Origin: Arthrobacter sp. zg-Y1110
GTDB lineage: Bacteria; Actinomycetota; Actinomycetes; Actinomycetales; Micrococcaceae
Length of the DNA: 64,000 nucleotides
Assembly (NCBI RefSeq): GCF_025244865.1
Contig: NZ_CP104272.1
Location: 3,100,001 to 3,164,000 of the forward strand
Reading direction: 5' to 3'
A model generated the notes under the pieces. That model worked only from the letters and a program-made list of their open reading frames with translations. It had not been told where the DNA came from and did no database searches. Position numbers and translations under genes: made by a program. How positions within the stretch are numbered: the first letter of the stretch is position 1; each line of letters begins with the position of its first letter. Below are positions 53,175-61,266 of the stretch, piece after piece.

Positions 53175-53837
53175 GTGGCAGATTCCCGAACCCTACGTAC
53201 AGAGCTGGAAAACCGGATCACGGCGCTGGCCTCGGCTTCCGCTGGAACCGTGGTCATCGGGGTCACCGGTCCCCCCGGAGCCGGAAAGACCACCCTGGTG
53301 GAGTCCCTGGTCCGCGAGCTGAACGGCGCCGTCGCCGACGTCGAAGCGCAGCTCTTTGCCCACGTTCCCATGGACGGCTTCCACCTCTCGGACCGGGAAT
53401 TGACGCGTCTCGGGCTGCTGGCGTGCAAGGGCGCCCCGGAAACCTTCGACGCCTACGGCTATGCGGCACTTCTGGAACGCCTCCGGTCACCGCGGACCGC
53501 CGTGGTCTACGCGCCCGGCTTCGAGCGGACGCTGGAACAGCCGCTGGCCGGTGACATTCCGGTGTTTCCGGCGGCGACGGTGATCCTGACGGAGGGAAAC
53601 TATCTGCTGCTGGACCGGCCGGAATGGCGGGAAGTCCGCTCCCGGTGCACCGAGGTCTGGTACTGCCAGCCCGACGACGAGCAACGCGTGCAGCGCCTGG
53701 TGGAGCGGCATATCCGGTTCGGGAAGTCACCGGAAGCAGCCGCCGCCTGGGTCCGGGACGTCGACGGCCCCAATACGCGCCTGGTCCAGGAGTCCAAACG
53801 CCGGGCCGACGTCGTCATCCGCCCGGCCTGGACGTGA
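53175..53837 (+). CDS. P-loop sugar/nucleoside kinase family protein
   Basis: This 220-residue kinase has a Walker A TGPPGAGKTT (Gly32 to Thr40) and the phosphoribulokinase/uridine-kinase-like order: PMDGFHLSDREL binds substrate, VYAPGFER and TEGNYLLLD follow. Similar proteins are annotated as nucleoside/nucleotide or fructose kinases. GTG 53175 follows GGAGGACC. It lies before an SMP-30 lactonase gene, so a sugar or sugar acid is plausible, but the substrate cannot be fixed. Confidence 0.85.
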   Translation: MADSRTLRTELENRITALASASAGTVVIGVTGPPGAGKTTLVESLVRELNGAVADVEAQLFAHVPMDGFHLSDRELTRLGLLACKGAPETFDAYGYAALLERLRSPRTAVVYAPGFERTLEQPLAGDIPVFPAATVILTEGNYLLLDRPEWREVRSRCTEVWYCQPDDEQRVQRLVERHIRFGKSPEAAAAWVRDVDGPNTRLVQESKRRADVVIRPAWT

Positions 53838-53940
53838 CGAGGGGCGCCTTTGGGCGGGCGCCGCAGCCTCGCGTATAAAAGGACGCAGACCACCCGCACG
53901 AAAAGCAGGCCCGGCCGGACCTTCAGAAGGAGACAACGCA

Positions 53941-54861
53941 ATGGACGCACGCCCCTCGACACTGCTGGAAGACGGAGCCTCGCTGGAGCAGGTGGGTACG
54001 GGCGCGGTCTGGGCGGAGGGTCCCACGTGGGTCCCGGAGCGCAACGCGGTGCGCTACAGCGACGTGCGGTCCAACCGGATCCTGGAGTACAGCGAAACCA
54101 CCGGCGAGCTCAGCGTCTACGGCTCCGACATCGAGTTCACCAACGGCCGGGCGCTGGACGCGGACGGCTCCGTGGTGCAGTGCTCGCACGGGCGCAGGGC
54201 CGTGGAACGGGACCGCAACGGCACCGTGGAAACCCTGGTTGACCGCTTCGGCGACGTCCGGTTCAACTCACCCAACGACGTCGTCGTGAAGTCCGACGGC
54301 ACCATCTGGTTTTCGGATCCCTCATACGGGATCGACAACCCGGCCGAAGGCCACCCCGGCGACCTGGAGTACGGGGACCGGTACGTGTTCCGCTTTGATC
54401 CGGCCAGCGGGGAACTCACCGCGGTGATCACCGACATCATGGCCCCCAACGGGCTGGCGTTCTCCCCGGACGAATCCGTCCTCTACGTTTCCGACACCGC
54501 TGAAGAGGCCGTCTCCCCGTACGGCCCGGCTCAGTCCGAAGGCAACCCGATCCGTGCCTACGACGTGGTCGAGGGCCGGCAAGCGAAGAACGGCCGGGTG
54601 TTCGTGCGCGTCGCCCCCGGTGTGCCCGACGGGTTCCGGGTGGATACGGACGGGAACATCTGGTCCTCCGGCGGCGACGGCGTGCGGGTGTTTTCGCCGG
54701 CCGGCGAGCTGCTCGAACACATCCCGGTGCTCGAAACCGTCAGCAACGTCTGCTTCGGCGGGCAGGACGGCCGGACGCTGTATATGACGGCAACTACCAG
54801 CCTGTACCGGATCCGCACTACGGCCAGCGACGCCGCGGCAGCCCTGCGTACGAAGCGGTAA
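53941..54861 (+). CDS. SMP-30/gluconolactonase-family lactonase
   Basis: This 306-residue six-bladed propeller protein carries the calcium-binding residues of the family: Glu in WAEGPTWV, Asn in FNSPNDVVVKSDG, Asn in APNGLAFSPDE and Asp in GFRVDTDGNIWSS. It hydrolyses sugar lactones such as gluconolactone to the acid. AGAAGGAGA precedes the ATG. With the glucose-dehydrogenase-like gene (50.9 kb) and GntP (56.2 kb) it could form a dispersed glucose-oxidation route, though each gene has its own promoter region. Confidence 0.88.
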   Translation: MDARPSTLLEDGASLEQVGTGAVWAEGPTWVPERNAVRYSDVRSNRILEYSETTGELSVYGSDIEFTNGRALDADGSVVQCSHGRRAVERDRNGTVETLVDRFGDVRFNSPNDVVVKSDGTIWFSDPSYGIDNPAEGHPGDLEYGDRYVFRFDPASGELTAVITDIMAPNGLAFSPDESVLYVSDTAEEAVSPYGPAQSEGNPIRAYDVVEGRQAKNGRVFVRVAPGVPDGFRVDTDGNIWSSGGDGVRVFSPAGELLEHIPVLETVSNVCFGGQDGRTLYMTATTSLYRIRTTASDAAAALRTKR

Positions 54862-54874
54862 CGGCGGCGGCTAC

Positions 54875-54898
54875 GGCGACGGCGACGGCGACGGCGAC
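54875..54898. repeat. GGCGAC hexanucleotide, four copies
   Basis: A simple tandem array lies between the stop codons of two convergent genes. It carries no coding function and is a candidate length-variable site. Confidence 0.85.
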
Positions 54899-54904
54899 GG
54901 CGGC

Positions 54905-55924
54905 TCAGGCCAGCAGCCGCCGCAGCCGGTATTCCAGTTTGCCGCGCCGGGTGCCGTCATCGCTCAGGTGCGCCGTGCGCTGGATGTACCCCCGGCCCCA
55001 CTGCTCCAGCAGGAAGTCATCGGCGGCCCGGACGTGGCCCGGCGGAAACCGGTACCGCAGCCGGGACGCCAGGGACGGCCAGTCGGCCGAGCGCAGCAGT
55101 GCGGTGGCCTCGGCCAGTGAATAGACAGTGTTGGCTTCCAGCGCCTGCACCAGCCAGTCATAGTGGTCGGCACGGCTGCGCGGATGTTCCGGCAGTTCCT
55201 GCTCGAGCACCTCGCGCAGCGCGGCAGCGGTCAGTTCATCCCCGCTCGAAGCTCCGGCGCTGCGGGCTTCCCCGCGCACCCGCTGCAGGGCAACCACGTG
55301 GTTGATGGCATCAAATTCGCGGTCCGCCAGTTCGATCAGTCCGGACGCGAGGGTGAACGCCCGGTTCACCTCCGGCGGCACCGGACCGCTGCCTTTGTAG
55401 CGGATTTCGTGCTCGAACTCGGCCCAGGCGTGCTGGAGGATGGTGCGGAACTGCACCTCGAACCGCTGCCCGCCGAACGATTCACAGCCCGACGGCGGAT
55501 TGCCTGCGGGGACCCGGAGGATGAGGTGCTGCCCGGAGTAGCCGAAATCGCCGCGTATTTTCTGCTCGGCGGACTTGTCCACATGGTCCAGTTCTTCAAA
55601 GGTGCCGGACAACGCCTCCATGGCAGCAGGGATATCCGATTCCAGGAAGAGGATGATCCGCACGCCAATCAGGTCATCAATGTCATTAAGCCCGTTAATA
55701 TACCGCGGTGCTCCGTCCTCGGTCCGCCGTTCAAGCTTCTTCCCCAGCGATTCGATGGCCTTCACCCGATGCTGGATGTGGTGGTAATTCAACCCGTCGT
55801 CGGCCAACCGGGCAAGGACCGCACCGTGGATGCCCTCCTCCGCACTCTGGTAGCGGCCCAGGTTCATTGCATAGTCACCCAACCAGTCATTGATCCGCAT
55901 GCTGTGCGTTGGCAGAAGTTCCAT
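54905..55924 (-). CDS. RelA/SpoT-domain protein with C-terminal extension
   Basis: This 339-residue protein has a nucleotide pyrophosphokinase domain at about residues 25-190. Arg53/Lys55, Asp84-x2-Gly-x-Arg89 (DIDDLIGVR), Tyr129-x3-His133 and Glu156-x-Gln158-x-Arg160 (FEVQFR) are the ATP- and acceptor-binding residues of ppGpp synthetases. There is no HD hydrolase domain. About 140 further residues exceed the usual 210-260 of small alarmone synthetases. It may be an alarmone synthetase or a toxic enzyme of the CapRel/toxSAS type. ATG 55924 is preceded by AACAGG. It is convergent with the SMP-30 gene. Confidence 0.85.
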   Translation of the reverse strand: MELLPTHSMRINDWLGDYAMNLGRYQSAEEGIHGAVLARLADDGLNYHHIQHRVKAIESLGKKLERRTEDGAPRYINGLNDIDDLIGVRIILFLESDIPAAMEALSGTFEELDHVDKSAEQKIRGDFGYSGQHLILRVPAGNPPSGCESFGGQRFEVQFRTILQHAWAEFEHEIRYKGSGPVPPEVNRAFTLASGLIELADREFDAINHVVALQRVRGEARSAGASSGDELTAAALREVLEQELPEHPRSRADHYDWLVQALEANTVYSLAEATALLRSADWPSLASRLRYRFPPGHVRAADDFLLEQWGRGYIQRTAHLSDDGTRRGKLEYRLRRLLA

Positions 55925-56174
55925 TGACAACCTGTTCCCCCGGCGGTCCGCCGACGCGGGTGCGCGGCGTGGAGCGATTGCCTCAATTCTGTGCGGGACT
56001 CCCAAGCCCCGCAAGGGTCCGCAGCGGTGCAGGACAACCACGGTCGACGCCGCCCCGTCCCAGCCGCCTTTGCGTTACGCAGCGGGCTGCAGCGCGTTTT
56101 GGACTTTGGGAAAACCCGTGATTCCATGATTTGCCCTGTTGATAAACATCGAAGTTTTTCACTTTTAGGAAACC

Positions 56175-57530
56175 ATGATTGATCTGTTGATATTGCTGTT
56201 GCTGGTCGTCGGCATCGTCGCCGTCACTGCAAAGCTCAAAATCTCGCCTTTCCTCGCCCTCCTTGCCGCTGCCTTTATCGGCGCGTTTGCGTTTCGCCTG
56301 CCGGTTGATGAAATCATCCCGACAATTACGACGGCGTTCGGCAACACCATGGGCAACATCGGCCTGGTGATCCTTTTCGGCACGATGATCGGCGTGATCC
56401 TGGAGCGGTCCGGCGGCGCCATCGCCATGGCTGATGTGTTGATCAAGGTCCTGGGGACGCGGTTTCCGACCCTGACCATGAGCATCATTGGCTACATCGT
56501 CTCTATTCCCGTCTTCTGCGACTCCGGCTACATCATTCTCAATTCACTGAAGAAGGCCATGGCCGAACGGGCCAAGGTATCCCTGGTCGCCATGTCCATA
56601 GCGTTGATGACCGGCCTGTATGCCACGCACACGATGGTCCCGCCCACGCCCGGACCGCTGGCCGCCGCCGCCAACCTGAATGTGGTGGACAGCCTGGGCC
56701 TGCTGATCGGCCTCGGCCTGGTGGTGGCCGCGGTTTCGGCGGGTGCCGCCCTGCTCTACGCCAACCGGTTCCTGAAAAAGGACATTGAGCTGCTGCCCGT
56801 TCCGGCCGAAGAGGTGGAGGTCAGCTACGAGGACCTGAGGACGCAGTATGGAACGTTGCCGAGCGGCTTTATGGCCTTCCTGCCGATCCTGCTGCCGATT
56901 ACGCTGATCTGCCTGTCCTCGATAGCCAAGCTGCCCGGCGCCCCGATGGGCGAGGGTGGCCTGGCCGCAACCGCCGCCTTCGTAGGAACTCCCGTGGTCG
57001 CACTTGCGCTTGGCCTGATGGCGGCGGTGTTCCTGCTGCGCGGCAAGGGCAAGCTCAGCACCTTCAACACCCAGATCTCGGACTCGATTGTGCTGGCGGC
57101 ACCCATCCTGCTGATCACCAGTGCCGGGGCTGCATTCGGCGGGGTACTGGGCAAGAGCTCCATCACTGCTTTCCTCTCCGACAACCTGGCAACGCTGGGT
57201 CTGGGCATTGCGGTGCCGTTCGTGATTTCAGCTGCTTTGAAGACGGCCCAGGGTTCCTCCACCGTTGCCATGGTGACGACGTCGGCCATGCTTCTGCCGC
57301 TGCTGGAACCGCTGGGACTGGCCGGCGGAGCTGGACCAGTCCTCGCGGTCCTCGCTATCGGCGCCGGCGCCATGGTGGTGTCACACGCCAACGACTCGTA
57401 CTTCTGGGTGGTCTCCCAGTTCAGCCGCATCCCGACTGCCACCGCGTACCGCACGCTGACACCGGCCACTGCCGTGCAGGGCATTGCAGGTTTCGCAGCG
57501 GTCTGGGTCCTGAGCCTGTTCCTCCTCTGA
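56175..57530 (+). CDS. GntP-family gluconate:proton symporter
   Basis: This 451-residue membrane protein has about twelve hydrophobic segments and the GntP landmarks: FGNTMGNIGLVILFGTMIG near the start, IPVFCDSGYIIL, MVPPTPGPLAAA, and SHANDSYFWVVSQF near the end. It imports gluconate or a related sugar acid. TTTTAGGA lies before the ATG. No gluconate kinase gene is fused or directly adjacent; the P-loop kinase at 53.2 kb is a possible partner. Confidence 0.92.
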   Translation: MIDLLILLLLVVGIVAVTAKLKISPFLALLAAAFIGAFAFRLPVDEIIPTITTAFGNTMGNIGLVILFGTMIGVILERSGGAIAMADVLIKVLGTRFPTLTMSIIGYIVSIPVFCDSGYIILNSLKKAMAERAKVSLVAMSIALMTGLYATHTMVPPTPGPLAAAANLNVVDSLGLLIGLGLVVAAVSAGAALLYANRFLKKDIELLPVPAEEVEVSYEDLRTQYGTLPSGFMAFLPILLPITLICLSSIAKLPGAPMGEGGLAATAAFVGTPVVALALGLMAAVFLLRGKGKLSTFNTQISDSIVLAAPILLITSAGAAFGGVLGKSSITAFLSDNLATLGLGIAVPFVISAALKTAQGSSTVAMVTTSAMLLPLLEPLGLAGGAGPVLAVLAIGAGAMVVSHANDSYFWVVSQFSRIPTATAYRTLTPATAVQGIAGFAAVWVLSLFLL

Positions 57531-57552
57531 GGCGTCCGGCGTACCGCTGGAA

Positions 57553-57575
57553 GGCGGCGGGGGTACCCCGCCGCC
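57553..57575. terminator. GC-rich hairpin after the GntP gene
   Basis: GGCGGCGGGG and its complement form a 10-pair stem with a GTA loop. No T run follows, so activity is uncertain. Confidence 0.5.
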
Positions 57576-57657
57576 GGATGAAGGTCCATACTTCTGCCGT
57601 AGCTGAAGCCGCAGGCCTTGATTCCGGCGGTCCCGCCGGGCACGGAGGGGAGCAGAC

Positions 57658-59124
57658 ATGTCCACAGTCGCCGGCAGCGGCCGTTCCGTCCTTCGCCGCA
57701 AGCCCATTGAGGAAATCGACGAGGAGAAAACCGGCAACAAGCTGTTCAAGAGCCTTGGCCTCTGGCAACTGACGGCCATCGGCGTGGGCGGCATCATCGG
57801 CGTCGGGATCTTCACCCTCGCCGGCCTGGTGGCCAACGGCGGTCCCGACGCCGCCCCCGTGGGGCCTGCCGTCCTGCTCTCCTTCCTGGTCGCCGGCCTG
57901 GCCAGCGCCGCGGCGGCCCTGTCCTACGCCGAGTTCGCCGGACTGGTACCGCGCGCCGGCTCCGCCTACACCTACGGGTACGTGGCGCTGGGCGAACTGA
58001 TCGGGTGGTTCATCGGCTGGGACCTGCTGCTGGAATACACCGCAATCGTGGCAGTGGTGGCCATCGGCATCTCCGGTTACTTCACCGAGTTCCTCGCCGG
58101 TTTCGGCATCGAGATGCCCATCTGGATGCAAGGAACCGGGGACACGGTGGAGGGCGGGCTGATCAACCTGCCCGCCGCCGTCGTCTGCCTGTTCATTACC
58201 TGGATCCTCAGCCGCGGCACCAAGACCTTCGGACGCTTTGAACTGGTGGCCGTGGGCCTGAAAGTCCTGCTGATCGTGTTCATCGTGGGACTGGGGTTCT
58301 TCTACATCAACACAGACAACTACACCCCGTTCCTGCCCAGCGGTTTCGGGGCGGTGTTCACCGGGGCAGCCACCGTCTTCTTTGCCGTCTTCGGCTACGA
58401 CGCCATGAGCACCGCCGCCGAGGAAGCCACGGACGGCAAGAAACACATGCCCAAAGCCATCCTTCTCTCCCTGGCCATCGCGATGGTCCTGTACATCCTC
58501 GCCACGCTGGTACTGACCGGAATGCAGAATTATGCGGACATCAGCCCGACCGCCGGTTTCGCCTCCGCGTTCCAATCCGTCGGACTGCCCGTCATAGCCA
58601 CCGTCATTTCAGCTTTCGCTGTGCTGTCCATCCTTACCGTGATGCTTACGTTCCTGCTCGGCGTGACCCGGGTGTGGTTCGCCATGAGCCGGGACGGTCT
58701 GCTGCCGGGATGGTTCTCCGGAACGGACAAGCGGGGCACTCCGCAGCGGGTGACCTGGATCGCTGGCGGCGCCTCCGCTTTACTGGCCGGATTCTTCCCC
58801 ATTCGTGCCGTGGCGGATCTGACAAACATCGGCATCCTCGCCGCGTTCGTGGTGGTTTGCGTGGCAGTAATTGTGCTCCGCTACCGTCAGCCGGATACCC
58901 CGCGGGAATTCCGGCTCCCGCTGATGCCGTGGATACCGGCGTTCGGCGTCCTCGCCTCGGGGTTCCTGATGCTGCAGCTGCATTGGGAAACCTGGCTGCG
59001 TTTCGGTATTTGGCTGGCCATCGGGGTGCTGGTTTACGCGTTCTACGGGTATAGGCATTCCCTGCTGAATCCCAACAGCCCGCGGCATCGGAGCCTCAGG
59101 ACGAATCCCCGGCCGGAAAACTGA
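57658..59124 (+). CDS. APC-superfamily amino acid permease (CAT/YfnA type)
   Basis: This 488-residue membrane protein has about twelve hydrophobic segments. The N-terminal KSLGLWQLTAIGVGGIIGVGIFTLAG and FAGLVPRAGSAYTYGYVALGE are the APC signatures of the cationic amino acid transporter group, as is FFAVFGYDAMSTAAEEATDGKKHMPKAI. It imports amino acids with protons. An AGGGGAG site lies before the ATG. It appears monocistronic. Confidence 0.92.
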   Translation: MSTVAGSGRSVLRRKPIEEIDEEKTGNKLFKSLGLWQLTAIGVGGIIGVGIFTLAGLVANGGPDAAPVGPAVLLSFLVAGLASAAAALSYAEFAGLVPRAGSAYTYGYVALGELIGWFIGWDLLLEYTAIVAVVAIGISGYFTEFLAGFGIEMPIWMQGTGDTVEGGLINLPAAVVCLFITWILSRGTKTFGRFELVAVGLKVLLIVFIVGLGFFYINTDNYTPFLPSGFGAVFTGAATVFFAVFGYDAMSTAAEEATDGKKHMPKAILLSLAIAMVLYILATLVLTGMQNYADISPTAGFASAFQSVGLPVIATVISAFAVLSILTVMLTFLLGVTRVWFAMSRDGLLPGWFSGTDKRGTPQRVTWIAGGASALLAGFFPIRAVADLTNIGILAAFVVVCVAVIVLRYRQPDTPREFRLPLMPWIPAFGVLASGFLMLQLHWETWLRFGIWLAIGVLVYAFYGYRHSLLNPNSPRHRSLRTNPRPEN

Positions 59125-59245
59125 CTGTTAGAGCCGCCAACACAGAACGAGCCGCAGCATCCTCCCTTCCAATTCAATGAATAGCGGCTATTATCTGCCT
59201 TACGGGTTCCGTAAAAATGGACCCTCAGTTGGGGAGAATAACCGA

Positions 59246-59686
59246 ATGGGCAGTCAGTCTCAGGCCATGCCTTCTGCACCGAGGCGGTCCACCATGCTTT
59301 TCCGCCGCGCCCGCAGCGGGCTCGTACTGATTGCGGTTTTCTGGCTATGGATGCTTTTTGGTGCCGCGGACTTTGTTGCCGCCCTTTTCGGTTCGCCCAT
59401 CCATGCTGCTCTTGCTGTGTTTGCCCTCGGTGCGCTCACCCTTATTTCGCTGCTTTTCCTCCCGATCTGTATTGCATACCTCGTACTCAACCGGCCGAAG
59501 GGACACGCAGCACCCTCTGCTGCACCGCAGACCGGGGAGGCACACGGCAACGGCCTGGCGCCCGTGATCCGGATGATGCCCCGCCGCGCCGCTGTCCACG
59601 GTGCCGCCCTGACCAGCCGTGCCGCCGTACGTGGCGCTGCCCTCACCAGCCGTGCCGCTGCCAAATGGCGGGACCGCGCTTCCTAG
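59246..59686 (+). CDS. Small two-segment membrane protein with tandem RAAV-GAALTS repeats
   Basis: This 146-residue protein has two hydrophobic segments (about 25-45 and 55-80). The C-terminal half contains repeats of about 11 residues (RAAVHGAALTS, then RAAVRGAALTS, then RAA). GGGGAG lies nine bases before ATG 59246. Frames starting earlier have no ribosome site. It is basic near both ends. No family is recognised. Confidence 0.65.
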   Translation: MGSQSQAMPSAPRRSTMLFRRARSGLVLIAVFWLWMLFGAADFVAALFGSPIHAALAVFALGALTLISLLFLPICIAYLVLNRPKGHAAPSAAPQTGEAHGNGLAPVIRMMPRRAAVHGAALTSRAAVRGAALTSRAAAKWRDRAS

Positions 59687-59718
59687 CCTGCACCGGCGAG
59701 GCAGGCCCATCGGCAGGA

Positions 59719-60045
59719 ATGTCAGAGGCGGTTGCCATTGTGGAGGTCATGAGTTCCTCACTTGGCACCCGGATGCCCTCCGCCCCTGCCGGACCTGTCA
59801 CCCACGCCCACTACCGCCGGGAACCCTACGTCCGCTGCCGGACCGGAAACAGCAGCGTTGACGGAAAGGCCGTGGCCTGGACGCGCACGGAGGTCCTCCT
59901 GCACTGGATTGACGACGACGGCCAGGCCCATAACCGGTGGACTCCGGCTTCCACTGTTCACCGGATTGCCCGGGACGATTCCGCTTGGCGTGACCCTTAC
60001 GACGACTTCCGGTTCTACTACCAGGCCTCCCCCGCCGCCGCCTGA
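59719..60045 (+). CDS. Small cytoplasmic hypothetical protein
   Basis: This product of about 108 residues has no signal or membrane segment. Its central part (VTHAHYRREPYVRCRTGNSSV, then AWTRTEVLLHWIDDDGQAHNRWTP) is rich in aromatic and charged residues, suggesting a small globular fold. ATG 59719 and ATG 59749 are both possible; each has a G-rich ribosome site that lies very close. I recognise no named family. Confidence 0.6.
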   Translation: MSEAVAIVEVMSSSLGTRMPSAPAGPVTHAHYRREPYVRCRTGNSSVDGKAVAWTRTEVLLHWIDDDGQAHNRWTPASTVHRIARDDSAWRDPYDDFRFYYQASPAAA

Positions 60046-60191
60046 CCCGGCCCCGGATTCGCATGGAAGCAGCGCTGCGCTGCCGGTGCACCCTTGACCC
60101 CTCACAGCCGGAGGGGACTGATGGAAGGGTGCGGCAGAACCGCGGCACACGGAACTTTGTTCCGGCGGTGTTTGTGGCAGGACGTTGACGC

Positions 60192-60554
60192 ATGGACTTT
60201 CAGCATTTGATCGAATCCGTGGGGGAATTGATGGACCTGGCGGGAGTAGCCGCCATCGTCCTGGGTGCCGTGGCCGCGACCATCGCCGCTGCCGCTGCTG
60301 CGATGCGCCGGCGAGGCCCGGTCTATGAGGAATACCGGCAGCGGCTGGGGCGAAGTATTCTGCTCGGACTGGAGTTATTGGTGGCTGCGGACATTATCCG
60401 CACGGTGGCTGTGACCCCTACCTTCGAATCGGTTGGAATACTTGCCATAATCGTGCTTATCCGCACGTTTTTAAGCTATTCGCTGCAGCTGGAAGTCACC
60501 GGCTCCCTGCCATGGGAGCGGCCCGCGGGAGAACTTAAGAACAAGAACGAATAA
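60192..60554 (+). CDS. DUF1622-family membrane protein
   Basis: This 120-residue protein has three hydrophobic segments and the family motif GRSILLGLELLVAADIIRTV followed by IRTFLSYSLQLE. DUF1622 proteins are small integral membrane proteins of unknown function, common across bacteria. AGGA lies about ten bases before the ATG. Confidence 0.85.
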   Translation: MDFQHLIESVGELMDLAGVAAIVLGAVAATIAAAAAAMRRRGPVYEEYRQRLGRSILLGLELLVAADIIRTVAVTPTFESVGILAIIVLIRTFLSYSLQLEVTGSLPWERPAGELKNKNE

Positions 60555-60615
60555 CGGTTCAATAAACACGGCTGGGGGCCTTGACATAAGCACTCGACCA
60601 AATATCGTTCTCGGC

Positions 60616-61107
60616 ATGATCAATCCAGTCTCGATTCTTCCGTCTGTTCTTTCTGCCTCCGAATTCAGCACAACTACGCAGGAAACAACCATTGGGGCCG
60701 GCGCCCTCGTTGGCTCCATGCTCGTGTTCGGCATCATCGGCATCGTTGTCGGCGGGTTGGCCATGATGGGCATGTTCAAGAAGGCCGGCCGCAAGCCCTG
60801 GGAGGCTTTTGTCCCCGTCTACGCCCAGGTGGTGCTTTTCCGCATCGGCGGCATGTCCGGCTGGTGGTTCCTGGCCATGCTGGTCCCGGTCCTGAACATC
60901 GTTCCGGTTGTACTTCTGGCCATCAACCTCGCAAAAGTCTTCGGCCAGACCGCCGTGATAGCCGTACTGCTATTCCTCTTCGGCGGCATCATGTACTTCT
61001 ACCTTTCCTACAGCTCCGCCCGGTACTTCGGCCCGCAGGCCAGCAAGGGCCCCTTCGGCCTGGCCGAGAACCCGAACCAGCCTGCATACGCGCCGGCCGC
61101 CCAGTAA
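60616..61107 (+). CDS. DUF5684-like membrane protein
   Basis: This 163-residue protein has four hydrophobic segments and the pattern FKKAGRKPWEAFVPVYAQVVLFRIGGMSGWW, seen in DUF5684-type proteins whose function is unknown. TTGACA at 60581 lies only 30 bases before the ATG and there is no ribosome site, so the transcript may have a very short leader. A strong terminator follows. Confidence 0.78.
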   Translation: MINPVSILPSVLSASEFSTTTQETTIGAGALVGSMLVFGIIGIVVGGLAMMGMFKKAGRKPWEAFVPVYAQVVLFRIGGMSGWWFLAMLVPVLNIVPVVLLAINLAKVFGQTAVIAVLLFLFGGIMYFYLSYSSARYFGPQASKGPFGLAENPNQPAYAPAAQ

Positions 61108-61123
61108 CTCAACCAGCCCGCAC

Positions 61124-61160
61124 AAGGCGCGCATCCCTTGGGGATGCGCGCCTTTTCTTT
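61124..61160 (+). terminator. Strong intrinsic terminator
   Basis: AAGGCGCGCATCCC and its perfect complement form a 14-pair stem with a three-base loop, followed by TTTTCTTT. Confidence 0.95.
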
Positions 61161-61230
61161 GTGCCTTCCACCGGCAGCCGGCGGTGGAACACGGGATTTC
61201 GCGGTCGATCAGGCGACCCCCGAAGAATTG

Positions 61231-61249
61231 TTAGGCATGCCGAACTTAA
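61231..61249 (+). promoter_or_regulatory. DtxR/MntR-family operator-like box before the Nramp gene
   Basis: TTAGGCATGCCGAACTTAA matches the 19-base DtxR/IdeR consensus at 14 positions by my count, with both outer half-sites (TTAGG and CTTAA) kept. A further TTAGGTT follows at 61254. It lies 17 bases before the start codon, suiting a manganese- or iron-dependent repressor. Confidence 0.6.
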
Positions 61250-61266
61250 GGTGTTAGGTTGCTGTC

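Noticed and set aside
54862..54904. GGCGAC array as a coding extension of the SMP-30 protein
   Set aside because: The SMP-30 stop at 54861 precedes it and the next gene is on the other strand; it is non-coding simple sequence.
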